Source of the DNA: Exilibacterium sp. | GTDB lineage: Bacteria > Pseudomonadota > Gammaproteobacteria > Pseudomonadales > Cellvibrionaceae | Length of the DNA stretch: 64,000 bases | NCBI GenBank assembly: GCA_028280195.1 | Contig: JANQMH010000099.1 | Coordinates: 42,679 to 106,678, forward strand | Direction of reading: 5' to 3' | Part shown: positions 8,146 to 17,670 of the stretch, piece after piece | Numbering within the stretch: the first letter of the stretch is position 1 | Layout: each line of letters begins with the position of its first letter | Notes under the pieces: model-generated | Databases searched by the model: none | The model's input: the letters and a program-made list of their open reading frames with translations, nothing else | Told to the model about the DNA's origin: nothing | Made by a program: the position numbers and the translations under genes

Positions 8146-9618
8146 TTAAGACAGCAGCAGCCAGCACACCGTGGTGATCACCGCCGCGGCGAGCAGGTTG
8201 AGCGCCAGGCCCTCTCTCGCCATGCGCTGCACGGCAAAGCGGCCCGACGAAAACACGATGGCATTGGGTGCGGTAGCTACCGGCAGCATAAAGGCGCAGC
8301 TGGCGCTCAGGGCCGCCGGTATCATAAACAGCACCGGCTCGATACTGGCGCCGAGCGCGGCCGCCGCCAGTATCGGCATCAGCAGCGTGGTGGTGGCGGT
8401 ATTGCTGGTGATCTCGGTGAGGAAGGTGACGGTCAGACAGATAACGGCAATGACCAGCACCAGATCGAGCGCCGTCAGGCCACCCAGCAGCTGCCCCAGG
8501 GACTGGCTGATACCGGTCTCCACAAAGGCCTTGGCAATGGCGATACCGCCGGCAAACAGCATCAGTACGCCCCAGTGGATTTTGCTGGCCGACTCCCAGT
8601 CCAGCAGCCTGCCGCCCTCCCCGTCCGGCGACACAAACAACACCAGGGCGGCGGCCATGGCCACCGCGGCGTAATTGGCATTGGGTAAATCCAGCCAGGT
8701 GGTCCAGCCGCCGTAAGGTTCGCGCAGGGTCATCCAGGCCAGCGCCGTCAGCGCAAAAACCAGCAGTACGCGCCGCTCGGCCGGCCGCCAGCGCCCGACA
8801 TCGGGCAGCTCGACCGCAGCGCCGCCACCGAGACCGCGGGTCAGCCACAGCGCCACCAGCGGCAACAGGATAATGACTACCGGCATGGCCCAGCCCATCC
8901 ACTGCATGAATCCCAGTTCGGTGCCGGTGTTCTCGGCGTAGACATTCATCATTATCACATTGGGCGGCGTGCCGATCGGTGTGCCCAGACCGCCGATGCT
9001 GGCGGCGTAGGCAATACCCAACAGCAGCGGCACCGCCAGGCGCGGGTCGCGGGCTTTTTCCACCACCGCCAGCGCCACCGGCAGCAGCATCAGGGTGGTG
9101 GCGGTGTTGGAGATCCACATGGACAGAAACGCCGAGGCCCCCATAAAGCCCAGTACCAGGTTGCGGCTGCTGCTGCCGCCAAACGCATTTACCATGCCGA
9201 TCGCCAGGCGGCGGTGGGCACCGCTTTTTTCCATCGCTTTGGAGAGGATGGCGCCGCCCAGTAACAGCAGAATCAGCGGGTTGCCGTAGGCCTGGGCAAC
9301 CTGCTGGCCGTTGAGCACCCCCAGCAGCGGAAACAGCCCCAGGGGAATCAGCGCGGTGGCGGGAATCGGCACCGGCTCCAGAATCCACCAGATTGCGCAC
9401 CACATTGTCATACCGCCGGCCAGCCAGGCCTCGCGGCTCCAGCCGTAGCTGTGCATTGCCGCGGCCAGCAGTGCGCCGGCACAGGGCCCTAGCCACAGCG
9501 CGATGCTTCTCAGCTGTTCGATCCGGGAGCGTTCATCTTTTATTATGGCAGTCAAGGTCTTCCCGCTGGCTTTGCTTACGTTGACTTTGCTTACATTGAC
9601 TTCGCTTAAAAGCCGCAT
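8146..9618 (-). CDS. SLC13/DASS-family Na+-coupled anion (dicarboxylate/sulfate) transporter
   Basis: The 490-residue inner-membrane protein has about 11-12 hydrophobic segments. It carries both SNT signatures of the divalent anion:Na+ symporter family, SNTATTLMLLP and SNTATTTLLMP, as well as GTPIGTPPN. These motifs bind Na+ and the carboxylate substrate. The family imports C4-dicarboxylates, citrate or sulfate; which one cannot be read here. The ATG at 9618 (MRLLSEV) is preferred over the start at 9660. The N-terminus contains a 15-nt tandem repeat at 9562-9606 (VNVSKVNVSK). No regulator gene is adjacent. Confidence 0.85.
   Translation of the reverse strand: MRLLSEVNVSKVNVSKASGKTLTAIIKDERSRIEQLRSIALWLGPCAGALLAAAMHSYGWSREAWLAGGMTMWCAIWWILEPVPIPATALIPLGLFPLLGVLNGQQVAQAYGNPLILLLLGGAILSKAMEKSGAHRRLAIGMVNAFGGSSSRNLVLGFMGASAFLSMWISNTATTLMLLPVALAVVEKARDPRLAVPLLLGIAYAASIGGLGTPIGTPPNVIMMNVYAENTGTELGFMQWMGWAMPVVIILLPLVALWLTRGLGGGAAVELPDVGRWRPAERRVLLVFALTALAWMTLREPYGGWTTWLDLPNANYAAVAMAAALVLFVSPDGEGGRLLDWESASKIHWGVLMLFAGGIAIAKAFVETGISQSLGQLLGGLTALDLVLVIAVICLTVTFLTEITSNTATTTLLMPILAAAALGASIEPVLFMIPAALSASCAFMLPVATAPNAIVFSSGRFAVQRMAREGLALNLLAAAVITTVCWLLLS
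9562..9606. repeat. 15-nt tandem repeat in the SLC13 N-terminus
   Basis: Two full copies and one partial copy of CTTTGCTTACGTTGA-like sequence encode the VNVSK repeat in the cytoplasmic N-terminus. It is one of several short tandem repeats in this window. Confidence 0.6.
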
Positions 9619-9717
9619 ACTATAACCGAGCCTCCGGCAATGTACACGGGCACATTTCATCGACTACACTGGGGGCGCACCGGGCAGCTTTTCAGAGTGG
9701 CTGTTGCGGCAGTGTGG

Positions 9718-9770
9718 GCAATACCCGGCAACAATGCCCGACAACAACACCCGACAACAATGCCCGGCGG
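9718..9770. repeat. Tandem repeat upstream of the glycerophosphodiesterase gene
   Basis: About three imperfect copies of a 12-15 nt unit containing CCCGRCAACAA lie between the divergent SLC13 and glycerophosphodiesterase genes. Confidence 0.55.
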
Positions 9771-9863
9771 CACAGCGGCCAATATCGGCAGGCAGTGTCG
9801 CCGGCGATAGCAGTCACAGGCGATAAGTCACAGGCAATGACAGTCACGGACCGCAAGGGCGCC

Positions 9864-10577
9864 ATGCTGGAAAAACTCCCTCACCGACTCACTTGTATCG
9901 CCCACCGCGGCGCCCACGACCGGGCGCCGGAAAACACCCTGCCGGCAATTGCCCGCGCCCTGGAGCTGGGTGTGGACGCCATTGAAATAGATGTGTGGCA
10001 TATCGGCGGTGAGCTGCTGGTCACCCACGACCGGCGCCTGGGCAAGCGGGTTCCCGGCGAGGGGCTGCTCAGCGCGAAGTCGCCGGCCGCCCTGCGTTCA
10101 CTGAAACTGCCCGGAGGGCTGCAAATACCCACACTGCAGGAGGTGCTGCAGCTGGTTGACGGCAGGGTGCTGCTCAATGTCGAACTCAAGGGCGACAACT
10201 GCGCCGCCGCCACCGCCGCCGCGCTCGAGGCCTTTGTACACGACAGTGCCGGCACGCTGGAGTCGTATATCGCGTCCAGCTTCGACCACCAGCAGTTATT
10301 TGCCCTGCAGCGGCGGTTGCCGGCGCTGAAGCGCGGCGTACTGAGCGCCAATATCCCGCTCGACTACGCCGCCGCCGGCGAAGCCCTGCAGGCCTACAGC
10401 TTTAACCCCGCTATCGACTGCATTAACCGCCAGCTGGTAGCGGATGCACAGCGCCGCGGCCTGAAGGTCTGGGTGTATACGGTCAACGCCGTCGACGATA
10501 TGCGCGCAATGGCGGCGCTGGGTGCGGACGGTATTTTTACCGACCGCCCGCAAACCCTGCTGGCAATCAATCCCTAA
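9864..10577 (+). CDS. ugpQ: Glycerophosphodiester phosphodiesterase
   Basis: The 237-residue cytoplasmic protein hydrolyses glycerophosphodiesters to glycerol-3-phosphate and an alcohol. It has the GDPD signatures IAHRGAHDRAPENTLPAI near the N-terminus, DAIEIDVWH (metal-binding acidic pair), LVTHD, LNVELKG and, near the C-terminus, VWTVN-like VYTVNAVDDMRAM and GADGIFTDRP. It has no signal peptide, like UgpQ. The ATG at 9864 has AAGGG just upstream and matches family length. The upstream ATG at 9837 and the repeat-rich extension do not look coding. Its stop codon overlaps the convergent DUF3080 gene by four bases. Confidence 0.88.
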   Translation: MLEKLPHRLTCIAHRGAHDRAPENTLPAIARALELGVDAIEIDVWHIGGELLVTHDRRLGKRVPGEGLLSAKSPAALRSLKLPGGLQIPTLQEVLQLVDGRVLLNVELKGDNCAAATAAALEAFVHDSAGTLESYIASSFDHQQLFALQRRLPALKRGVLSANIPLDYAAAGEALQAYSFNPAIDCINRQLVADAQRRGLKVWVYTVNAVDDMRAMAALGADGIFTDRPQTLLAINP

Positions 10578-11743
10578 GCGGCATCGCTCCCCGGCATCAT
10601 GCCGCACTGGTTCAGAGCCCGCTGCCACAGCTGCGTATGCTGCTGCAGCGCCGCCTGGAAGCGCTGCCGCACACTGCTGTCGCCGCTGTCGCTGAAACTC
10701 TGCTGCCAATACCGCTGCAGCGGCTCGGGCAGCGGTGCAAATGCACCCAGCAAGGGCTGTGCGGCGCGCACCAGTGCGGCGCTGCGCTGGTGCAGGGCGG
10801 CCAGATAGGGCTGCACCTGGCCGATATAGTATTTGTAAAACACCGTGCGCCAGACTTCGGCGCGCGGGTTGGGGCGGCCGTTGATACACAGCGGCGCCCG
10901 CGCCAGCCGCGCATCCATGGCCCGGTTGATGGCACTCAGATAGCGCTCCGCCAGCAGCATGGAGTGCAATAGCCGGCCGGCATATTTTTCCGCGCCGACA
11001 ACCGCCAGTTCTTTTTCAATGCCCTCGACATTGCCGATATGCGCCGTACTCTCTCCTTCGATATCGCCTTCGATATCGCCTTCGATATCCCCTCGGACAC
11101 CGCCTTCGACCGGGTTACCGGGCGGACGGCCTGCGGACAGCGGCAGCGATACCCGCTGCAGGCGCTCCAGGCTCGTCAACAGCGAACTCGGTTCCAGGGT
11201 TACCGCCGCTGTATCGAGTGAAACGGTTGCCGCGGAGAACAGCCTGGCAAATTCCTCACCGGCAACGGTGGCATTCCAGGCGGCGACGGGCAGCGATGCG
11301 CTTTTTTCGGCCACCGCCTGTTGGAGTTGCCGCTGCAATTGCTCGGCGCCGCCGCTGGCGTTTAACTGTTGCAGGCACTGCCGTCCCAGTTCAATGAAGC
11401 GCACTTCGTAGATCAGCCGCTGCGAGTCGGCCATGACCCGCCCCAGGCTGCTGTTGCGCTGGCCTATCAGGCGCTGCAGGTCACAGGTAGACAGGCGCAG
11501 GTATTCGAGCAGATTGATCTTCGCCTGCGGCAGCGGCCGCTGCAATTGCCGCAGGGGGGGATAGACAGGCGCAGCCGCGGGTGTGGCCAGCGCTATCTCA
11601 GTGTCGAGGATATTGGACATCCGATAGTGGTAGTTATCGAACAGGCCGGCGGGGGAATTGCGGCCGCTGCACGAGACGATAAAGACGGCCGCCAGCAGCA
11701 CGCAGTTGACCTTCAAGCTGACCTTCAAGTTAACTTTCAGCAC
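10574..11743 (-). CDS. DUF3080-family lipoprotein
   Basis: The 389-residue product has a lipoprotein signal with lipobox FIVSC. A conserved region follows that resembles DUF3080: LLEYLRLSTCDLQRLIGQRN, SSLGRVMADSQRLIYEVRFI and, later, WRTVFYKYY. DUF3080 proteins are envelope lipoproteins of gammaproteobacteria without known function. The start is GTG at 11743, overlapping the end of the acetyltransferase gene by seven bases, so translation is probably coupled. The N-terminus ([12 protein letters not shown]) and a central loop (GDIEGDIEGDIEGES) each contain 12-nt tandem repeats, which suggests recent slippage. Confidence 0.8.
   Translation of the reverse strand: MLKVNLKVSLKVNCVLLAAVFIVSCSGRNSPAGLFDNYHYRMSNILDTEIALATPAAAPVYPPLRQLQRPLPQAKINLLEYLRLSTCDLQRLIGQRNSSLGRVMADSQRLIYEVRFIELGRQCLQQLNASGGAEQLQRQLQQAVAEKSASLPVAAWNATVAGEEFARLFSAATVSLDTAAVTLEPSSLLTSLERLQRVSLPLSAGRPPGNPVEGGVRGDIEGDIEGDIEGESTAHIGNVEGIEKELAVVGAEKYAGRLLHSMLLAERYLSAINRAMDARLARAPLCINGRPNPRAEVWRTVFYKYYIGQVQPYLAALHQRSAALVRAAQPLLGAFAPLPEPLQRYWQQSFSDSGDSSVRQRFQAALQQHTQLWQRALNQCGMMPGSDAA
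11041..11097. repeat. 12-nt tandem repeat inside the DUF3080 gene
   Basis: Three perfect copies of TTCGATATCGCC plus degenerate flanks encode the GDIE repeat. The frame is kept. Confidence 0.75.
11706..11742. repeat. 12-nt tandem repeat at the DUF3080 start
   Basis: Three copies of a TTGACCTTCAAG-like unit encode the basic LKVN/LKVS repeats of the signal-peptide n-region. Confidence 0.65.
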
Positions 11744-12237
11744 GGCGGCGGCTCGGTCAGGGCCAAAGCCATAATATCCACCGTCTGTTGCCGCCAGTGA
11801 GAACGGCGCACCAGGGTCCAGCCGCGGCGCCGGTAAAAAACCGCTTGATCAGTGGTGAACAGATGCAGCCGGTCGATCTGCTGCTGCCTGGCGTAGTCGC
11901 GCACGAAGCACACCAGCGCGGAACCAACACCGCGATCGCGCCAGTCCTCGCGCACAAACAGATTGGCGAGCCAGGGGCTCCGCTGCGGCCCGGCCAGCCG
12001 CCGGTAAAACACCAGACTTGCGGAGCCGATAACAGCGCCGGCCGCACAGGCGACGAAGGTGCAGGGCAGCGGCGCGGCACTGTCGAGGTGGTGCCGCAGC
12101 TTTTCCTCACAGCTGGCCAGGGCGATCGGCGCGCCGAGTTTTTGCCACTCGCGCTGGTGCCAGCGGGCCAGCAGGGCAACCGCTTCGGGGTATCTGTGCA
12201 GCGGCGCTATGGCAACCTCAGCTGACTTTTTCCCCAT
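11737..12237 (-). CDS. GNAT-family N-acetyltransferase
   Basis: The 166-residue protein has the GNAT acetyl-CoA binding pattern: [19 protein letters not shown] (motif A, RxxGxG/A), then [17 protein letters not shown] (motif B). The family transfers acetyl groups from acetyl-CoA to amines; the acceptor cannot be predicted. The start at 12237 (MGKKSAEVA) overlaps the lipA 3' end by 20 bases, so it is likely translated from the lipB-lipA transcript. Nothing links it to lipoate synthesis apart from position. Confidence 0.8.
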   Translation of the reverse strand: MGKKSAEVAIAPLHRYPEAVALLARWHQREWQKLGAPIALASCEEKLRHHLDSAAPLPCTFVACAAGAVIGSASLVFYRRLAGPQRSPWLANLFVREDWRDRGVGSALVCFVRDYARQQQIDRLHLFTTDQAVFYRRRGWTLVRRSHWRQQTVDIMALALTEPPPC

Positions 12238-13201
12238 GGGCCTGCTTGTCGGCGTGATAGGAGGAGCGCACCAGCGGGCCGCAGGCGGCGTGCCTGAAAC
12301 CCAATTCCGCAGCGACACGGCTGTATTCCTCAAACTCGTCGGGATGCACATAGCGGCTCACCGGCAGGTGATCCCGCGAAGGCTGCAGATACTGGCCGAT
12401 GGTCAGCATATCGATATCGTGCTCGCGCATGTCCTTGAGCACGTCGATAATCTCCTCCTTGGTTTCGCCGAGGCCCACCATCAAGCCGGACTTGGTCAAC
12501 ACCCCGGGCTTGCGCGCTTTGTATCGCTGCAGCAGTTGCAGCGACCACTTGTAATTCGCCCCCGGGCGCGCCTGGCGGTAGAGTCGCGGCACAGTCTCGA
12601 GGTTGTGATTGAATACATCCGGCGGCTGGCGCTCGAGAATATCCAGCGCCACGTCCATGCGACCGCGAAAGTCGGGGGTCAGGATCTCCACCTGTAATGC
12701 CGGGGACAGGCGCCGCGCCTCGCGAATACAATCGGCGAAGTGCTGGGCGCCGCCATCGCGCAGATCATCGCGGTCCACCGAGGTGATGACCACGTACTTG
12801 AGGCGCATCTCGGCAATGGCGGTCGCCAGCTGCAGCGGCTCGTCGCTGTCCAGCGGGTTGGGCTTGCCGTGGCCGACGTCGCAGAACGGACAGCGGCGCG
12901 TGCAGATTTCCCCCATGATCATAAAGGTCGCGGTGCCGCCGCTGAAACACTCGCCCAGGTTGGGGCAGGAGGCCTCCTCACACACCGTGGCCAGTGCGTG
13001 CTTGCGCAGAATCTTTTTAATGCGCTCGACCTCGGGGGAGACCGGCATTCTGACGCGAATCCAGTCCGGCTTGCGCAACAGGTCCTCGGTGGGGATGACT
13101 TTGACGGGAATGCGTTCGACCTTGTCGGCATCGCGCAGTTTCTCGCCCTGTTTGCGGCGCACGGTGCGCCTGGCGGGGATCAACTCGGGGGAACTGGGCA
13201 T
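12218..13201 (-). CDS. lipA: Lipoyl synthase
   Basis: The 327-residue radical-SAM enzyme inserts two sulfur atoms into protein-bound octanoyl groups. Both Fe-S clusters are visible: the auxiliary cluster [12 protein letters not shown] (C74, C79, C85) and the radical-SAM CxxxCxxC motif CTRRCPFC (C100, C104, C107). The LipA-specific DVGHGKP follows. The ATG at 13201 is preferred over the TTG at 13210. It lies 120 bases downstream of lipB on the same strand, the usual two-step order of octanoyl transfer then sulfur insertion. Confidence 0.97.
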   Translation of the reverse strand: MPSSPELIPARRTVRRKQGEKLRDADKVERIPVKVIPTEDLLRKPDWIRVRMPVSPEVERIKKILRKHALATVCEEASCPNLGECFSGGTATFMIMGEICTRRCPFCDVGHGKPNPLDSDEPLQLATAIAEMRLKYVVITSVDRDDLRDGGAQHFADCIREARRLSPALQVEILTPDFRGRMDVALDILERQPPDVFNHNLETVPRLYRQARPGANYKWSLQLLQRYKARKPGVLTKSGLMVGLGETKEEIIDVLKDMREHDIDMLTIGQYLQPSRDHLPVSRYVHPDEFEEYSRVAAELGFRHAACGPLVRSSYHADKQAHGEKVS

Positions 13202-13321
13202 GGATAACAACTCTTGGGGGCTTTGCTGTGTTTACTGTAAATGGGGCTGCCGGCGGCGAGTTCAAATGACACTTTCAAGTGAAAAACCTGACCGCAGTAA
13301 TGCCTGCAGCGATATATCAGG

Positions 13322-13984
13322 TCAGTCGATCTCCCTGCTGCCGGCATAAGCCATACGCTTGACGAAACTGTTAACAATATACCTTTCAAGCGCGATAAAA
13401 TCGAGGTCGCCGTCCAACTCGACCAGGTCGCTTAGCTGAGTCATCTCCAAATCCGCATAGCCGCAGGGGTTGATAAGCCGAAACGGCGCCAGATCCATGG
13501 CCACATTGAGACTGAGGCCATGAAAGCTGCACCCGCGCCTGACACGCAGCCCCAGTGAGGCGATCTTGCTGACCTGATCGCCGCTGCCGACATAGACGCC
13601 GGGCGCGTCGGCGCGGGGGAAGGCCTCGATACCGTATTGCGCCAGGGTATCGGTGAGCGTCAACTCCAGGCGGGTCACCAGGTCCCGGACCCCGAGTTTG
13701 CGGCGGCGCAGATCCACCAGCACGTAAGCCACCAGCTGCCCCGGGCCGTGGTAGGTTACCTGACCGCCGCGGTCGGCCTGCACCACCGGGATGTCGCCGG
13801 GCGCCAGCAGGTGCTCGGCTCTGCCGGCCTGCCCCTGGGTAAACACCGGCGGGTGCTGCAGCAGCCACAGTTCATCGCAATCACTGCCGCCACGCCGGTC
13901 GGTAAAAGCCTGCATACGCCGCCAGCACTGAGTGTAATCCTGCAGGCCGAGGCGCCGCACCAGCAGTGTGTCCGCCGCACCCAT
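13322..13984 (-). CDS. lipB: Octanoyl-[acyl-carrier-protein]:protein octanoyltransferase
   Basis: The 220-residue cytoplasmic enzyme moves octanoate from ACP to lipoyl domains. Diagnostic segments are [37 protein letters not shown] (catalytic Lys), SLNV and INPCGY (catalytic Cys). It lies eight bases downstream of ybeD and upstream of lipA, as in E. coli and Pseudomonas. Confidence 0.96.
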   Translation of the reverse strand: MGAADTLLVRRLGLQDYTQCWRRMQAFTDRRGGSDCDELWLLQHPPVFTQGQAGRAEHLLAPGDIPVVQADRGGQVTYHGPGQLVAYVLVDLRRRKLGVRDLVTRLELTLTDTLAQYGIEAFPRADAPGVYVGSGDQVSKIASLGLRVRRGCSFHGLSLNVAMDLAPFRLINPCGYADLEMTQLSDLVELDGDLDFIALERYIVNSFVKRMAYAGSREID

Positions 13985-13992
13985 AGCCGCGC

Positions 13993-14268
13993 TTAGAGCA
14001 CCATTTTCAACTGCGGGCTGGCCTTGAGGTCTGTAAACAGGGCCCGCAGCTGCGGCTCACCGGTGGCGGTGATAAACACGGTAATGGACTGGTAACTGCC
14101 GTTGCGACTGGCGCGCACGGTAACCTTATCGCGGGCAAAACCCGGCGCATGGCGCTCGATCACCGCCAGCACGAAGTCGTAAAACGCCTCGCCGGCATCA
14201 CCCATCACCTTGACCGGGTAGTCCGGGCAGGGAAACGCTATTTTCGGCGCGTCGGGATTTTCACTCAT
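13993..14268 (-). CDS. ybeD: DUF493/YbeD-family protein
   Basis: The 91-residue protein matches the small ACT-like YbeD family: [17 protein letters not shown] at the N-terminus, [13 protein letters not shown] in the middle and LYxxL-type [16 protein letters not shown] at the end. The molecular function is unknown; a regulatory ligand-binding role is suspected from the ACT-like fold. Its place between dacA and lipB is conserved in gammaproteobacteria. Confidence 0.92.
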   Translation of the reverse strand: MSENPDAPKIAFPCPDYPVKVMGDAGEAFYDFVLAVIERHAPGFARDKVTVRASRNGSYQSITVFITATGEPQLRALFTDLKASPQLKMVL

Positions 14269-14304
14269 GGCAACCCCTGGTGACTAGCCTCCAGCGACTG
14301 GAAA

Positions 14305-15513
14305 CTAATTAAACAACTTGTAGAAAAACAGCCGGATGGAATCCCACAGGCTGGCAAAGAAGCCGGCTTTTTCCACCACCTGCTGGGCGATCAGGGGTAC
14401 GTCCAGCAACAGTTCGCCGTCGAGGTGAACGGTGATATTGCCCAGTTCCTGCCCCTGCTTCAACGGCGCCTTGATCACCTCGTCGATATGCATTTCCGCT
14501 TGCAGATTGTCCTGCGCGCCGCGGGGAATGGTCAGGTAGATATCGTCGCTAACGCCCAGCGCCACCTCTTCGCTGGCGCCGGACCATACCCGCGAGCGAT
14601 TCAGTACATCGCCACCGCCGTAGAGCTTGTGCGTCTGGTAATAGCGGAAGCCGTAGGCCAGCAGCTTTTGCGACTCCGCCGCGCGGGCGCTCTCCGAGCG
14701 CGTTCCCATCACCACCGAGACCAGGCGCATGCCGTTCTTGCGCGCTGAAGACACCAGGCAGTAACCGGCCGCCTTGGTGTGGCCGGTTTTGATGCCGTCT
14801 ACACTGCTGTCGCGAAACAGCAGTTTATTGCGGTTGGGCTGGTTGATATTGTTGTATTCAAAATATTTTTCCGAATAGATTTTATAGTGTTCGGGAAAAT
14901 CATTGATCAGTGCGCGGGCCAGCAGCGACATGTCCCTGGCGGTGGTCAGGTGTCCCTCGGCCGGCCATCCGGTGGCGTTTTCGAAATGGGTGTTGCTCAT
15001 ACCCAACAGTGCCGCCTGCTGGTTCATCACATCGACAAAGGCCTCCTCGCTGCCGGAGATATGCTCGGCCAGCGCCACGCTGGCATCATTGCCGGACTGT
15101 ATGATCATGCCGCGCAGCAGATCGCTGACCTTCACTTCGGTGCCTTCGCGCACAAACATCTTCGAGCCGCCCATTTTCCAGGCCTTGACGCTGATACGCA
15201 CCAGTTCGTCGGCGCGGATACTGCCGCTGTGCAATTCCACCGCCGCCAGGTAGCTGGTCATCAGTTTGGTGAGGCTGGCCGGTTCCAGCTGCTGGTCGGC
15301 ATTGTGCTCTACCAGCACCTTGCCGGTGTCCGCATCCACCAGCAGATAACCGCTGGCGGCCAGCTGCGGTGCCGCCGGAATGATTGTCTGGCGGGCGTCG
15401 ACAGCCGCGGCGAACAACAGCCACAGACTCAGGCTGAATAATTTGTTGAGGCTTGCAAGGCGGCGTGGCGAGTGGTCGGGCGCGTTAGTCACTGGGCTGG
15501 TGGATTTGGGCAT
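14305..15513 (-). CDS. dacA: D-alanyl-D-alanine carboxypeptidase (PBP5/6 type)
   Basis: The 402-residue periplasmic penicillin-binding protein removes the terminal D-Ala of stem peptides and limits cross-linking. The three active-site motifs are SLTK (80-83), SGN (140-142) and KTG (242-244). A C-terminal PBP5-C beta domain is followed by an amphipathic helix (SLWDSIRLFFYKLF) that anchors the protein to the outer face of the inner membrane. The signal peptide has a long basic n-region. The ATG at 15513 is used; an upstream frame to 15591 is unlikely to be translated. Confidence 0.95.
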   Translation of the reverse strand: MPKSTSPVTNAPDHSPRRLASLNKLFSLSLWLLFAAAVDARQTIIPAAPQLAASGYLLVDADTGKVLVEHNADQQLEPASLTKLMTSYLAAVELHSGSIRADELVRISVKAWKMGGSKMFVREGTEVKVSDLLRGMIIQSGNDASVALAEHISGSEEAFVDVMNQQAALLGMSNTHFENATGWPAEGHLTTARDMSLLARALINDFPEHYKIYSEKYFEYNNINQPNRNKLLFRDSSVDGIKTGHTKAAGYCLVSSARKNGMRLVSVVMGTRSESARAAESQKLLAYGFRYYQTHKLYGGGDVLNRSRVWSGASEEVALGVSDDIYLTIPRGAQDNLQAEMHIDEVIKAPLKQGQELGNITVHLDGELLLDVPLIAQQVVEKAGFFASLWDSIRLFFYKLFN

Positions 15514-15675
15514 AGTTGATGAGCATAGTTGAAAGGTTGACAAGGCTGCTTGATATAAAGTCGCTAGTTTAACAGGATCTGTGGGGCGCACCTAGCGCTT
15601 AACCGCCGCCCCTGCTCAGTGCGAATGGCGTTCGATCGCTTTATCACCCAGTGCGGACTTGCCCGGGCGACGCCA

Positions 15676-16527
15676 TTACCTGTAGACCACATGGGCAGAA
15701 ACCTGCTGCCGGCGCTGCAACAGCGATTTGAGTTCCGCTATCTGGCTGTCGTCGACCGGGCCGATATGCACGCGGTAGAGCAGGTCGCCGCCCCGCCCCT
15801 TTTTTACCGTAACCGGCAGCGTGGTCAGCTGGGACAGACGCTGGCGCAGAGCCAGGGCGGCGGATTTCGAGCCAAAGGCGCCGGCCTGCAAAAACGGCTC
15901 CTTTACCGCCGTGTCCGCTTCAATGGCGGCAGCCTGCGCGGCCGATTGCCCGGGCTCCAGCGCCACGACCTCGACCGTGGCGATGCCGCGATCGACAAAA
16001 TCCAGCTTGGCCGCGGCGGCATAGGTCAGGTCGATAATGCGGTCGCCGTGGAAGGGCCCGCGGTCGTTGACCCGCACTACCACGCTGCGGCCGTTGTCGA
16101 GATTGGTGACTTTGACATAAGAGGGAATGGGCAGGGATTTATGGGCCGCGGTCATGGCGAACATATCGTAAATTTCGCCGTTGGCCGTGGTCCTGCCGTG
16201 AAACTTGGTGCCGTACCAGGAGGCGACGCCGGTCTGGCGAAAGCCGCGGCTGCTTCTCAGGACATGGTACTCCTTGCCGAATACGGTATAGGGGCTGGCA
16301 TTGCCGGCGCGCGTGCGCGGCTCCTGCCGCGGCACGGCATCTTTAACGCCGGAGACATCCACCGGCCGCTCGGGGCCGCCGTCTCTGGGTTCCGGCTTGT
16401 CGACGCTGACACAGGCGGATAAAAACAGCAACAGTGCCAGCGCGCCGCTGCGCGCCGACGGTGTCGCCGATACAGTTGTCTGTTGGATAAGGGCACCCTC
16501 CCCCGGTCTGTTCAATGGGCTGCTCAA
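15676..16527 (-). CDS. rlpA: Septal ring lytic transglycosylase RlpA
   Basis: The 283-residue lipoprotein (lipobox FLSAC) has a double-psi beta-barrel domain (about 95-190: GVASWYGTKFHGRTTANGE, VRVNDRGPFHGDRIIDLT) and a C-terminal SPOR domain (about 210-283) that binds denuded glycan strands. In Pseudomonas RlpA cleaves such glycans during daughter-cell separation. Its start overlaps the mltB stop by four bases (ATGA), so translation is coupled. It lies between mltB and dacA in the standard elongation/hydrolase cluster. Confidence 0.94.
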   Translation of the reverse strand: MSSPLNRPGEGALIQQTTVSATPSARSGALALLLFLSACVSVDKPEPRDGGPERPVDVSGVKDAVPRQEPRTRAGNASPYTVFGKEYHVLRSSRGFRQTGVASWYGTKFHGRTTANGEIYDMFAMTAAHKSLPIPSYVKVTNLDNGRSVVVRVNDRGPFHGDRIIDLTYAAAAKLDFVDRGIATVEVVALEPGQSAAQAAAIEADTAVKEPFLQAGAFGSKSAALALRQRLSQLTTLPVTVKKGRGGDLLYRVHIGPVDDSQIAELKSLLQRRQQVSAHVVYR

Positions 16528-17600
16528 TGGACAGTCAGCGCCTGCTCAATATTGCCCGCCGGTATATTGCCGGCGATTGTTTCGCTGTGCCACTGCTGTT
16601 TGATCGCCTCACTCAACTGATACACCGCCATGGCGTAGAGACGGCTGCGATTATAGCGGGTAATGACATAAAAGTTCTGTAACCCGAGCCAGAACTCGGC
16701 GCCGTGTTCGCCCTGCAGTTTTATCACCGTGGCCCGCTCCTCCGGCTTGTAATCGGCCAGCGGCGTGAACCCCTTCTGTTTTAACTCGGCCAGGGTGTGG
16801 GCGGGCTTCAGGGACTGGTTGACCGCGCCGCGATCGTAATCGCGGCTGATCCTGGCGCGCCCGACGATGGCCTCGCCGCTGCGCCAGCCGTGGCGCTTGA
16901 AGTAATTGGCCACACTGCCGATGGCATCGGCGGTATTGGACCAGATATCGGTGAACTCGTCAGCGTCGAAATCCACCGCATAGGCGCGATAGCTGGAGGG
17001 CATAAACTGGCCGTAACCCATGGCGCCGGCATAGGAGCCCTTCAGCGCCAGCGGGTCCTGCCGCTGCTCGCGGGCCAACAGCAGGAACTGTTTCAGCTCC
17101 CTGGTAAAAAACCGCGAGCGCTTGGGATAGTCGAACGCCAGTGTCGACAGCGCATCGATTACCCGGTGGCTGCCGGTATTGCCGCCGTAGCGGGTCTCCA
17201 CACCGATAATGGCCACCACGATCTCCGGCGGCACGCCGAACACCGACTGCGCCCGCTCGAGCACGCTTTGATTGTCGCGCCAGAACACCACGCCTTTATC
17301 AATGCGCGACGCCGTCAAAAAGATATTGCGATATTCCTTCCAGGGTTTGGTTTTTTCCGCCGGGCGCGCAATCGCATCAAGTATGTTCTGCTTCTTCTGC
17401 GCCTGGGCGAAAATCTGCCGCAGGCTGCCGGCATCGAAGTCGTGCTGCGCGGTCATTTCCTCAATCAGCGCCAGCGCCGCCGGGTGCTCGGCATAGTTTT
17501 CAGCCGCCGCCGATTCGGCCCAGGCCGGCAGCGCCAGCCCGAAAAACATCCCACAGAGATTGGCCTTCAGCCCCACCATTCGCCGATAAAGTCTATACAC
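16524..17600 (-). CDS. mltB: Membrane-bound lytic murein transglycosylase B
   Basis: The 358-residue exported protein belongs to the SltB/MltB family and cleaves the MurNAc-GlcNAc bond to form 1,6-anhydro ends. Typical blocks are IIGVETRYGGNTG (catalytic Glu), DALSTLAFDYPKRSRFF, GSYAGAMGYGQFMPSSY and WRSGEAI. The GTG start at 17600 has a good ribosome-binding site (GAGG at 6 nt), better than the ATG at 17579. No lipobox is present, so it may be soluble like Pseudomonas SltB1. It follows rodA after a repeat-containing spacer. Confidence 0.92.
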   Translation of the reverse strand: MYRLYRRMVGLKANLCGMFFGLALPAWAESAAAENYAEHPAALALIEEMTAQHDFDAGSLRQIFAQAQKKQNILDAIARPAEKTKPWKEYRNIFLTASRIDKGVVFWRDNQSVLERAQSVFGVPPEIVVAIIGVETRYGGNTGSHRVIDALSTLAFDYPKRSRFFTRELKQFLLLAREQRQDPLALKGSYAGAMGYGQFMPSSYRAYAVDFDADEFTDIWSNTADAIGSVANYFKRHGWRSGEAIVGRARISRDYDRGAVNQSLKPAHTLAELKQKGFTPLADYKPEERATVIKLQGEHGAEFWLGLQNFYVITRYNRSRLYAMAVYQLSEAIKQQWHSETIAGNIPAGNIEQALTVH

Positions 17601-17623
17601 TCACAACCTCACCACTCCAAACA

Positions 17624-17662
17624 ACTAACCACTAGTCACTAGCCACTAGTTACTAGTTACTC
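17624..17662. repeat. ACTAGT-type tandem repeat between rodA and mltB
   Basis: Imperfect copies of a 7-nt unit (RYYACTAGT) are arrayed in the spacer. Read on the minus strand it resembles the AGTAACTAG repeat at 30977-31013, so the same sequence family occurs at two loci. Confidence 0.65.
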
Positions 17663-17670
17663 AACCCTAC

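Noticed and set aside
8045..9496. 483-codon minus-strand frame overlapping the SLC13 gene
   Set aside because: It is out of frame with the transporter and Arg/Gly/Ala-rich; the transporter frame has SNT signatures and TM helices.
17624..17662. CRISPR-like array
   Set aside because: Units are contiguous and very short without spacers, so these are tandem repeats; no cas genes are present.
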